From contig JAQGHP010000152.1 of the NCBI GenBank assembly GCA_028288775.1, positions 1 through 8,042 of the forward strand: 8,042 nt of DNA. Reading direction: 5' to 3'. Position numbers and translations under genes: made by a program. Below are positions 1 through 6,252 of this stretch, piece after piece (position 1 is the first letter of the stretch; the number at the start of each line of letters is the position of its first letter). Source of the DNA: Phycisphaerales bacterium. GTDB taxonomy: Bacteria; Planctomycetota; Phycisphaerae; Tepidisphaerales; Tepidisphaeraceae. The notes under the pieces are model-generated. The model searched no databases, was not told where the DNA came from, and saw nothing but the letters and a program-made list of their open reading frames with translations.

Positions 1-1256
1 TGGGCAAGGACGACCGTTTCGAGGTCGTCACCTTCAACGTGCAGCCCGCGACGCTCTTCCGCCAGCTCACCTCCGCGGATGATGCGAGCAAATCCAAGGC
101 AGCCGCGTTCCTCGCCTCCCAGGAAGCTCGCGGCGGCACCGTCCTCCACTCGGCCATCACCACCGCCTACAAGTACAACGACCCCGCCCGCGCCCTCAAC
201 GTCGTAATCCTCAGCGACGGCCTCACCGAGCAGGAAGAGCGCGGCGGCCTCGTCCGCCTGATCCGCGAGCGGCCGACCAATTCGCGCGTGTTCTGCATTG
301 GCGTCGGCAACGACGTGGACCGCGGCCTGCTCCAGCAGATCGCGGACGAGACGGGCGGCCTCGCCGCGTTCCTCTCGCAGCAGGACGATCTCGCACGGCA
401 GGCCGGCGCATTTCGCCGCAAGCTCACGCGGCCGGTGATGACCGACCTGGCCTTCGATTTCCAAGGCGCGGACGTCTACGACTTGCAGCCCGCGCCGCAG
501 AAACTCCCCTCCCTCTATCACGGCAGCCCGCTGGTCGTGTACGGCCGCTACCGCGGCGCGGGCCCCGCGAAGATCACGGTACACGGCAAGATCGGCGACA
601 AGCCCGTCGAGCAAACCGTGCCGCTGGATTTCCCCAAGGAAGACGACAGGAACCCCGAGGTCGAGCGGATGTGGGCATGGAAGAAGATCGACCGCCTGCT
701 CAACGGCCCCGAGGGCTCGCGCTCTTCCTCCATCGACGAAGTCGTGCGGCTGGGCGAGACCTACTCCATCGCCAGCGAATATACCTCCTTCATCGTGCTG
801 GAGAACGACAACGAATACGCCCGCTGGAAGATCACCCAGCGCAACGCCTTCCGCCTTGCCCGCGACCGCGACGCCCAGCAACAGGTCGCGACGCAGCTTC
901 AAGCGCTGCGGGAAAAGGCCGCCGCCGATCTTGGCCCCGCGCTGCCCGAAAAGTCCGGAGGCGCGCCGGTAGCCGCATCGCCCGTCGGAGCGCCGACGGC
1001 GAATCCCGCGGACGCGCCGCAATCCCCCGCGTCCGGTGCGCCGCTCGATCTGCCGCAGGGCACGACTCCCGCGTCCCGGCATGATGGTTCCGTCAACCCC
1101 GCCGTCCACCCCAACAGCCAGGACGTCAACGTCGGCTCACCCGGCTCCGGCGGCGGCGCGATCGATCCCCTCAGCGGCGCGATCGTCCTCGCCCTGGGCG
1201 CCATCGCCCTCACCACCTGCATCCGGGCAAGGGGGTCCCGGAAGCTGGCGGCGTAG
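1..1256 (+). CDS. VIT-VWA domain protein, 5'-truncated by window edge, with C-terminal membrane/sorting tail
   Basis: The reading frame is open from base 3, so the GTG at 39 is an internal Val in a VWA strand (EVVTFNV), not a start. The visible part begins inside the VWA fold. The first metal-site motif (DxSxS) and any N-terminal VIT domain would lie upstream. Later metal-site residues are present: Thr in RGGTVLHSAI (codon 138-140) and Asp in VVILSDGLT (codon 216-218). After the VWA fold come features usual in bacterial VIT-VWA proteins: a beta-rich block with LVVYGRYRG, a WAWKKIDRLL helix, and YSIASEYTSFIVLEND. A Pro/Ala/Ser-rich linker (about 935-1145) leads to a Gly-rich segment, one hydrophobic helix and a basic end. 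Expected topology is exported and membrane-anchored, acting by metal-dependent protein binding; the ligand is unknown. The family assignment is firm, the role inferred. Confidence 0.88.
   Translation, partial: GKDDRFEVVTFNVQPATLFRQLTSADDASKSKAAAFLASQEARGGTVLHSAITTAYKYNDPARALNVVILSDGLTEQEERGGLVRLIRERPTNSRVFCIGVGNDVDRGLLQQIADETGGLAAFLSQQDDLARQAGAFRRKLTRPVMTDLAFDFQGADVYDLQPAPQKLPSLYHGSPLVVYGRYRGAGPAKITVHGKIGDKPVEQTVPLDFPKEDDRNPEVERMWAWKKIDRLLNGPEGSRSSSIDEVVRLGETYSIASEYTSFIVLENDNEYARWKITQRNAFRLARDRDAQQQVATQLQALREKAAADLGPALPEKSGGAPVAASPVGAPTANPADAPQSPASGAPLDLPQGTTPASRHDGSVNPAVHPNSQDVNVGSPGSGGGAIDPLSGAIVLALGAIALTTCIRARGSRKLAA
1149..1253 (+). other. Tripartite C-terminal sorting-type signal of the VWA protein (Gly-rich, hydrophobic helix, basic tail)
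   Basis: The last 35 residues run GGGAIDPLSG, then a hydrophobic stretch AIVLALGAIALTTCI, then RARGSRK and LAA. This is the order of a GlyGly-CTERM or sortase-like signal: small-residue motif, membrane helix, positive cluster at the very C-terminus. GlyGly-CTERM domains are known to be processed by rhombosortase, and a rhombosortase-like gene follows directly. The match is by architecture only. The basic cluster is interrupted by Ala, Gly and Ser, and a plain tail anchor is the alternative. Confidence 0.6.
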
Positions 1257-1276
1257 CTGCGCCCCCGCACCGCCCC

Positions 1277-1309
1277 ACGGCGGGACGCCGAAAGACGTCC
1301 CGCCGTTTT
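1277..1309 (+). terminator. Rho-independent terminator after the VIT-VWA gene
   Basis: A perfect 11-bp stem pairs 1277-1287 (acggcgggacg) with 1296-1306 (cgtcccgccgt) across an 8-base loop, followed by T at 1306-1309. It starts 21 bases after the TAG of the VWA gene. The GC-rich stem and following T-run are what an intrinsic terminator needs, though the T-run is short. It suggests the downstream protease gene has its own promoter or depends on read-through. Confidence 0.7.
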
Positions 1310-1320
1310 GACCCGTCGTC

Positions 1321-1413
1321 GTGGCACGGGTTTCCAACCCGTGCTAGGTGTGCAGGAAAATTAGAGCCTCTCAACGACTAACGCACCTTGCACGGGTTGA
1401 AAACCCGTGCCAC
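1321..1413. repeat. 93-bp inverted-repeat element with palindromic ends (REP/MITE-like)
   Basis: Both ends are palindromes. Left: gcacgggtt (1324-1332) and aacccgtgc (1336-1344) around a 3-base loop. Right: the same arms at 1390-1398 and 1402-1410. The left 24 bases (1321-1344) equal the reverse complement of the right 24 (1390-1413) with one mismatch, and partial similarity continues inward (ctaggtg against caaggtg). The 45-base centre has no gene. It may be a non-autonomous mobile palindrome; no transposase is present. Confidence 0.8.
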
Positions 1414-1442
1414 GGTGCAGCCTCAAGCCAACGCTTCCATGC

Positions 1443-1447
1443 AGGAG
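1443..1447 (+). promoter_or_regulatory. Ribosome binding site that decides the rhombosortase start
   Basis: AGGAG lies five bases before the ATG at 1453. The only earlier ATG in the frame (1348) would be translated out of the inverted repeat at 1321-1413 and has no comparable site in front, so 1453 is the better start. Confidence 0.75.
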
Positions 1448-1452
1448 CACCC

Positions 1453-2097
1453 ATGGGTTTCCCCGCACGTACACAATCCTTCGGCATTCCCGTGGTCACC
1501 CTTTGCGCGAGCCTCGCCGCGTGCGTGACCTTCGCTCTTTCAAATATTTCCTCACTCCTCCAATACGACGTCGCCGGCATTCGTCATGGGCAACTCTGGC
1601 GACTGCTGACCTGCCACTTCACACACTTCTCCCCTTCGCACCTCTTCTGGTCCGGCCTCGCCTTCCTCGTCCTCGGCGCGATCTGCGAACTGCGCGACGC
1701 GACACGCTTCCTCGTCTGCGGCCTTAGTTCGGCCCTGCTGATTTCCCTGTCGCTATGGTGGATGCTTCCCGCCGTGACGACCTACCGCGGCCTCAGCGGC
1801 ATCGACTCCGCCCTTTTCACGCTCGCTGCCGTGACGATTTTCCGCGACAGCCGCCGCGAAGGACGACGCGGGACGGTCTTGCTGGTGATGGCGACCCTCA
1901 TCGCGTTCGCTGGCAAGATCGTCTTCGAGTTTTGCACCGATCGGTGCGTGTTCGTAAGCAATTCCGCCGGCTTTGCACCGGTTCCACTTGCTCACCTTAT
2001 AGGCGCGATCATCGGTGCGGCGTGGGGTATTCTCAGCGTTCGCGAATCCCCGGGGCGTTCCGGTCCCCTCTCCCTCGTACTCGGGGGTGACGGTTAG
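1453..2097 (+). CDS. Rhombosortase-type rhomboid family intramembrane serine protease
   Basis: A 214-residue, six-helix membrane protein with rhomboid catalytic motifs. Ser115 sits in YRGLSGID (residues 111-118), the family GxSG nucleophile site, and His181 in PLAHLIGAIIGAAWG (178-192) is the partner base. WRLLTCHFTHFSPSHLF (49-65) is the usual loop and second-helix entry. The compact size, without extra domains, and the RHGQLWRLLT block resemble rhombosortases, which process GlyGly-CTERM proteins, more than full-length GlpG-type rhomboids. Hydrophobic segments lie near residues 12-32, 64-78, 85-105, 114-130, 140-157 and 177-195. Ser67 stands where GlpG-type enzymes have the Asn of HxxxN. The last codons (about residue 205 on) and the TAG fall in a palindromic repeat. 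The neighbouring VWA protein is the obvious candidate substrate. The rhomboid call is firm; the rhombosortase subclass is likely. Confidence 0.82.
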   Translation: MGFPARTQSFGIPVVTLCASLAACVTFALSNISSLLQYDVAGIRHGQLWRLLTCHFTHFSPSHLFWSGLAFLVLGAICELRDATRFLVCGLSSALLISLSLWWMLPAVTTYRGLSGIDSALFTLAAVTIFRDSRREGRRGTVLLVMATLIAFAGKIVFEFCTDRCVFVSNSAGFAPVPLAHLIGAIIGAAWGILSVRESPGRSGPLSLVLGGDG

Positions 2098-2106
2098 GGT
2101 GAGGGG
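2065..2106. repeat. Palindromic repeat overlapping the 3' end of the protease gene
   Basis: The arms cccctctccct (2065-2075) and agggtgagggg (2096-2106) pair over 11 bp with one mismatch across a 20-base loop. The TAG at 2095-2097 lies in the right arm, so the repeat encodes the C-terminal tail PLSLVLGGDG. The ccctctccct / gggtgaggg pattern resembles intergenic palindromes scattered in many GC-rich genomes. No T-run follows, so it is not called a terminator, though it could protect the mRNA 3' end. Confidence 0.65.
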
Positions 2107-2140
2107 CGGAATGTCGAGTTGCGCCGAATTCCGAATCAAG

Positions 2141-2219
2141 TAGGGTGGGTGTACCCGCCCACCGTTTCCCTGCACCACCAATGCGCGAGTGAAAATGGTG
2201 GGCGAGTACACCCACCCTA
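2141..2219. repeat. 79-bp inverted-repeat element (REP/MITE-like), second family
   Basis: The left arm 2141-2163 starts tagggtgggtgtaccc; the right arm 2197-2219 is its reverse complement over 23 bp with one mismatch. Weaker complementarity continues inward (gtttcc against gaaaat). The 33-base centre has no recognisable content. It lies wholly between the protease and branching-enzyme genes and shares no sequence with the 1321-1413 element. It is probably non-coding, a mobile palindrome or hairpin-forming RNA. Confidence 0.8.
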
Positions 2220-2241
2220 CATTGAGTTTTTCCTGCCTGTT

Positions 2242-2268
2242 CCTCTGTGCCCTTTGTGGCCTCTGTGC
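2242..2268. repeat. Three tandem 9-bp units in the branching-enzyme leader
   Basis: The units are cctctgtgc (2242-2250), cctttgtgg (2251-2259) and cctctgtgc (2260-2268). The stretch continues as tctctatg. Similar ctctgtg-rich short repeats occur between genes in planctomycete-type genomes. Translated in the branching-enzyme frame it would give an unlikely Cys/Leu-rich leader, which argues it is untranslated. Confidence 0.6.
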
Positions 2269-2335
2269 TCTCTATGATGGGATCTTCGTTTCGGCATTCG
2301 GATTTTCCGACCCGCCCCGATACCATGCGGAAGCC

Positions 2336-4027
2336 ATGCCCGAACCCCTCGGCAGTCTTTGCATCGTCCTGCACGCCCACCTCCCCTACGTGCTTCACCA
2401 CGGCACCCACCCGCACGGCGAAGCCTGGCTCTACGAGGCCGCGGCGGAGACGTATCTGCCGCTGCTCGATGCCATCGGCGAAGTTGCACTGCACCGCGCA
2501 CGGCCGGGCGTTACTGTCGGCCTTACTCCGGTGCTGCTCGAGCAACTGGCCCACGAACGATTCAAGACCGGGTTCATCGCGTACTTGAAAGAACGGGCCG
2601 AACATGCCAACCGCGACCGTGCCGAGTTCGAGCGGGCGGGCGAGGCGCATTTCGCCACGCTCGCAGAGCGGTGGGAGAAGTGGTACGCGGGGAAGCTGGC
2701 GCATTTTGAGCGCATCGGCCGCGACATTCCGGGACAGTTCGCGGCACGCTGGCGCGAGGGGCATATTCAGATTCTCACCAGCAACGCCACGCATGCCTAC
2801 ATGCCGCTGCTGCTGACCGATCAGTGCCTTCGGGCGCAGATGTCCGCGGGGACGAGCGTGAGTGAAAAACATTTGGGCGCGAAGTCTCGCGGCATGTGGC
2901 TGCCGGAATGCGCTTATCGCCCGGCGTGTGGTCGCTGGAAACCCGCCGTGCTGTACGACGACCCGCGGCCGCGCACGGGATTGGAAACCTTCATCGCCGG
3001 TGCGGGCATCGACCACTTCATCGTTGACACACCGCTGATCGCCAGCGGCCAGCCGCTGGGTACTTTCGAGCACGGCGACTTCCGGGCCGTCAGCGAAGCG
3101 CAGATCTACTGGGACAAGCAGCGCGCGTGGCGCAACCCCCTCGAACCCGTCGGCGTCGCCAGCGGCCCCGAGCGCCCCGCCTGCTTCGCCCTCGCCCGCC
3201 ATCCCCGCGCCAGCGAGCAGGTCTGGAGCGGGATCATCGGCTACCCCGGCTCCGGCGAATATCTCGAATTCCATCGTAAGCATGGCGACCGCGGCCTCCG
3301 CTACCACCGCGTCACCGACACCCAGGTTCCCCTCGACCAAAAGCAGCCGTACCACCCCGAAGACACCTTCGCCAAGCTCTATCAACACTCGCAGCACTTT
3401 TGCAACATCGTGCGCGAAGCGCTCGCCGAGCATCATCGCGCCACCGGCCGGCCCGGCGTGGTCGTCGCGCCGTTTGACGCCGAGCTCTTTGGCCACTGGT
3501 GGTTTGAAGGTCCGCAGTTCCTCCGCGACGTGCTCTTTACCCTTAACCGCGACCAGTCGGTGCAGCTTCTCACCGCGCAGGAAGTATTGGAGCGGCATCC
3601 CCCCGACAAAGTCATGCGCCTCCCCGAAGGGAGCTGGGGCAAGGACGGCAACCACAGCGTCTGGCTCAACGAGCAATCCAAATGGATCTGGGAAGCCGAG
3701 TACCGCGCCGAAGGCCGCATGCTCAAGCTGCTGCACGAACTGCCCTGGCGAACGAACGCCCGCGTGAAGGAAATGATGCAACGCGCCGGCCGCCAACTAC
3801 TGCTGCTCCAGGCGAGCGATTGGCCGTTCGTGGTGCATTCCGGCGGCGCAGTCGATTACGGCATGCAACGCTTCGCTGGGCACGCCACCCGTTTCGATCG
3901 GCTGACTAGTATCGCAACGGATATTGCGTCCGGAGGGTCGGTCAACGCGGTTCAACAAACCGAAATCGCCGAGGCGGACACACACGACGACGTCTTCCCT
4001 GAAATAGATTTGAGCTGGTGGGAATGA
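2336..4027 (+). CDS. 1,4-alpha-glucan branching enzyme, glycoside hydrolase family 57 (DUF1957 type)
   Basis: The 563-residue cytoplasmic enzyme should cut alpha-1,4-glucan and re-attach the piece as an alpha-1,6 branch (EC 2.4.1.18), making glycogen. GH57 motifs appear in order: LHAHLPYV (12-19), VGLTP (61-65), MWLPECAYRP (187-196) with nucleophile Glu191, APFDAELFGHWWFEGP (378-393) with acid/base Asp381, and SDWPFVVHSGGAVDYG (494-509). WGKDGNHSVWLN (434-445) and the helical C-terminus match the branching-enzyme subgroup rather than GH57 amylases. Length fits the short bacterial form. The frame is open back to ATG 2189, but that stretch is repeat DNA, and MPEPLGSLCIVLHAHLP is the normal N-terminus for the family. 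The site before ATG 2336 is weak (ggaag, two bases away). No glycogen synthase or phosphorylase gene is adjacent. Confidence 0.93.
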   Translation: MPEPLGSLCIVLHAHLPYVLHHGTHPHGEAWLYEAAAETYLPLLDAIGEVALHRARPGVTVGLTPVLLEQLAHERFKTGFIAYLKERAEHANRDRAEFERAGEAHFATLAERWEKWYAGKLAHFERIGRDIPGQFAARWREGHIQILTSNATHAYMPLLLTDQCLRAQMSAGTSVSEKHLGAKSRGMWLPECAYRPACGRWKPAVLYDDPRPRTGLETFIAGAGIDHFIVDTPLIASGQPLGTFEHGDFRAVSEAQIYWDKQRAWRNPLEPVGVASGPERPACFALARHPRASEQVWSGIIGYPGSGEYLEFHRKHGDRGLRYHRVTDTQVPLDQKQPYHPEDTFAKLYQHSQHFCNIVREALAEHHRATGRPGVVVAPFDAELFGHWWFEGPQFLRDVLFTLNRDQSVQLLTAQEVLERHPPDKVMRLPEGSWGKDGNHSVWLNEQSKWIWEAEYRAEGRMLKLLHELPWRTNARVKEMMQRAGRQLLLLQASDWPFVVHSGGAVDYGMQRFAGHATRFDRLTSIATDIASGGSVNAVQQTEIAEADTHDDVFPEIDLSWWE

Positions 4028-4030
4028 CGA

Positions 4031-4717
4031 TCATCCCCGGGCGATGACGGTCAAATGCATGGCCCGGCGCACGCGGAAACCAGCTTTCTTGTAGACGGAA
4101 ATGGCGGGGTTTTCGGCAAAAACGTGCAGAATCGGGACGCGCGACTGCTCGAAAATCCGGGCGGCCACCGAGGAGACCAGCGCGTGGCCGTACCCGCGCC
4201 CGCGGTATTCCGGGTGGGTGCAGACCGCGCTGACTTCGGTGAATCGGTCCAGCGCTAGCCGCTCGCCCGCCATCGCGACCAGCCGCCCGTCAGCGGATCG
4301 TATCCCGAGATAGCGGCCCATCTCGATCGTCCGCGGCAGAAACGGCCCGGGCTCGGTCGCGGCCGTCAGCGCCAACATCTCGGGCACATCTGCGTCGCGA
4401 AGTGCGTGAAATTCCCCCGCGGGCGGAGCCGTCTCCGCGTCGCAAATCATCTGTTGCATCCATCCCGTTTTTTTGACCTGCCATCCGCCCGGCACTTCAA
4501 CGGGCTCGGGGGTGAAAAGTGCAACTGCCTCGTTGGGTCCGACCAACGCGGACATGTCCGCGAACGCCTCGGGCGTTGACTTTTCCAACGCCGCCAGCGG
4601 CGAAACGTCGCTCGGGTACCGCCGGGCCAGACCATTCGACCGCGCCAACGACCCATGCCCCGTCGTCAATGCCGACCAGATTGGATAATCGAGCGATGCA
4701 AAATCCGTCACACCCAT
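4031..4717 (-). CDS. GNAT family N-acetyltransferase (FR47-like)
   Basis: A 228-residue soluble protein. The C-terminal half is a GNAT fold: FTEVSAVCTHPEYRGRGYGHALVSSVAARI carries the acetyl-CoA pyrophosphate-binding RGRGYG signature (about residues 171-176), followed by LHVFAENPAISVYKKAGF, the usual motif B with the Asn and Tyr of these enzymes. The first 110 residues look like a degenerate N-terminal GNAT-like half, as in FR47-type proteins. The start at 4717 is supported by an in-frame stop just upstream and by the lack of another ATG; GGGAG is present but only one base away. The substrate cannot be told from sequence. DUF1501 lies 163 bases upstream on the same strand, so co-transcription is possible but unproven. 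Its stop is three bases from that of the convergent branching-enzyme gene. Confidence 0.87.
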   Translation of the reverse strand: MGVTDFASLDYPIWSALTTGHGSLARSNGLARRYPSDVSPLAALEKSTPEAFADMSALVGPNEAVALFTPEPVEVPGGWQVKKTGWMQQMICDAETAPPAGEFHALRDADVPEMLALTAATEPGPFLPRTIEMGRYLGIRSADGRLVAMAGERLALDRFTEVSAVCTHPEYRGRGYGHALVSSVAARIFEQSRVPILHVFAENPAISVYKKAGFRVRRAMHLTVIARG

Positions 4718-4880
4718 CTCCCATTTCGCCGGCGTCCATTCTCATGCCGGCAAGAGCCTGCGCCGTGCCGATCGCCGAATGCCGTACATGGCGAGCACCA
4801 TCCTAGGGCACCAATGGAGGTGGAGCGCGAAGGAGAACAGCAGGAGGGGAAAAAGGTGGTCCGTTTGAAAGCGCGGCGGA

Positions 4881-6188
4881 TCATCCCCAGAAGCTTTGCA
4901 GTTGTTCCTTGTCGGCGACGCCCAGGGGGAATTTCTTGCTGAGCGGATGGTCGGCGATGCCCGCGTACTGCCGCAGGGCAAGGTGGATATGCTCGGGGCG
5001 CACGCGGATGCCGGTGTCCTTGTTGCAGGCCAGGGTTTTCGAATCGAGCGGGACGTGCAACTGCTTCTCATCGGTCGCGCCGATGACGCGGTTGCCGCGG
5101 ATGTTGGGCCCAAGGAACATGGCAGAGCCGATGGACCAATGGTCCTTGCCGTTGCCCTGGTTGTACGTCGGCGTGCGGCCCATCTCGCTCTGGATGACCA
5201 CGACGAGCTTCTCGCGAATCTTCAGCGCCTCGGCCCGGCGAAGAACGTAAGCGATCCCGGCGAGGAACTCGGGGATGAGCTTCATCTGGTCCACGTCATT
5301 GTTGGCGTGGCTGTCGAACTGGCCGATGTTGAGGTTCGCCGATACGCAAACGCCGGCCTTGAAGGAGGCGAGTGCGATCTCGGCCTGCTGCGCCAGACGC
5401 TCCTTGGGGGCTTCCTTGGGAATAAAAGGGGTGATGCGCTGAAGCGCCTTCGAGTTCACCTGCGCCGCGTAGAGCATGTTTTCGGCGCGTTCCTGTCGGG
5501 GCAGTCGTGCCGGCCCGCTCGCCTGATCCGGTGCGGAAGCCCCGCGCGATTCGTTCTCCTCGCGCAGCGCCTGCTCGATGCGCGAGAGGGCGAAATCGTC
5601 GTGATAGGGGGATCGCTCATTCCCATCGATGCCGTCCGCGTTGGCGATCTTTTGCAGCGACGGCAGATACGGGACGCGCGACATCGCCACCACGTTGCCC
5701 GTGGCCGAGTAGTTGCCGAAGGTCAGAAACGACAGCGGGCAGGTCGGCCCTTTGCACGCCGCGACCAGTGCCGCGAACGTCGGGTACGCCATGCTGTCGA
5801 GCTTGCCCGTCGCCATGTAGCGCGCGCCGGGGGAATGGTTGTTCACCGAGTAGTCGAGCCCGTTGAGCACCAGCAATTCGTCGCCGAACTCTTTGTAAAA
5901 ATCCTCATTGCTCATCCCCTCCTTGATCTGCTTCGCGGTGGGCGCGAACTTATGTTGTCCCTTGGTGAGGATGTCGCCTTCTTTGTAGAGGCGATTGATC
6001 TCGTTGATGCCCTTGGGGTCCATCAGGTAGGTGGTATCCCACCCGCCCGAGGCATTGAACACGATGTAGTACGGCCCGTCGTACGGCGGTTCTTCCTTCG
6101 TCGCCGCCCGGAGCAACGACGAAACCCCGCCGGGGCACGCGAGGCCCAAGCCGACCAGGCCGCAGAGTTTGAGGAAATCGCGTCTCAT
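4881..6188 (-). CDS. DUF1501 family protein with twin-arginine signal, alkaline-phosphatase-superfamily-like
   Basis: A 435-residue protein that starts MRRDFLKLCGLVGLGLA, a twin-arginine signal (RRDFLK) with a short hydrophobic core, so export as a folded protein is expected. DUF1501 blocks are clear: NASGGWDTTYLMDP (45-58), NHSPGARYMATG (117-128), GQFDSHANND (289-298), SEMGRTPTYNQG (334-345) and KDHWSIGSAMFLG (348-360). The Asp and His residues in these motifs correspond to metal-binding positions of the alkaline phosphatase/sulfatase superfamily. The catalytic activity of DUF1501 is not established. In Planctomycetes such genes typically pair with c-type-heme-motif proteins of the DUF1549/1553 or DUF1588/1592 groups, as here. 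The Cys near residue 18 does not sit in a good lipobox. The gene follows the small protein by 64 bases and is probably in its operon. Confidence 0.93.
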   Translation of the reverse strand: MRRDFLKLCGLVGLGLACPGGVSSLLRAATKEEPPYDGPYYIVFNASGGWDTTYLMDPKGINEINRLYKEGDILTKGQHKFAPTAKQIKEGMSNEDFYKEFGDELLVLNGLDYSVNNHSPGARYMATGKLDSMAYPTFAALVAACKGPTCPLSFLTFGNYSATGNVVAMSRVPYLPSLQKIANADGIDGNERSPYHDDFALSRIEQALREENESRGASAPDQASGPARLPRQERAENMLYAAQVNSKALQRITPFIPKEAPKERLAQQAEIALASFKAGVCVSANLNIGQFDSHANNDVDQMKLIPEFLAGIAYVLRRAEALKIREKLVVVIQSEMGRTPTYNQGNGKDHWSIGSAMFLGPNIRGNRVIGATDEKQLHVPLDSKTLACNKDTGIRVRPEHIHLALRQYAGIADHPLSKKFPLGVADKEQLQSFWG

Positions 6189-6252
6189 GTTGCTCGTTTA
6201 CCTCGTCAAGCGGATACATCATGCGCAAGCGTCGAAATCGGAGGATAAGGCG

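Noticed and set aside
899..1327. 142-codon minus-strand frame over the VWA 3' end and terminator
   Set aside because: It is a shadow of the VWA C-terminal linker, starts inside the repeat region and has no domain.
1277..1413. CRISPR-like array from the repeated hairpins
   Set aside because: There are only two arms in inverted, not direct, orientation, with no regular spacers and no cas genes.
1348..1452. Upstream ATG extension of the protease gene
   Set aside because: It would translate the inverted repeat; the ATG at 1453 has an AGGAG at proper spacing and a normal rhomboid N-terminus.
2033..3796. 587-codon open frame on the minus strand across the branching-enzyme gene
   Set aside because: It is antisense to a clear GH57 gene, has the Arg/Ala/Gly-rich composition of GC-rich shadow frames, and shows no recognisable domain.
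4718..4880. Possible terminator or small gene between DUF1501 and GNAT
   Set aside because: There is a run of five T on the minus strand after only a four-base stem, and the short reading frame there is the tail of a shadow frame. I see nothing supportable.
4896..6248. 450-codon open frame on the plus strand across DUF1501
   Set aside because: It is antisense to a well-supported DUF1501 gene and reads as low-complexity Arg/Val/Ala/Asp sequence without motifs; long antisense frames are expected at this GC content.
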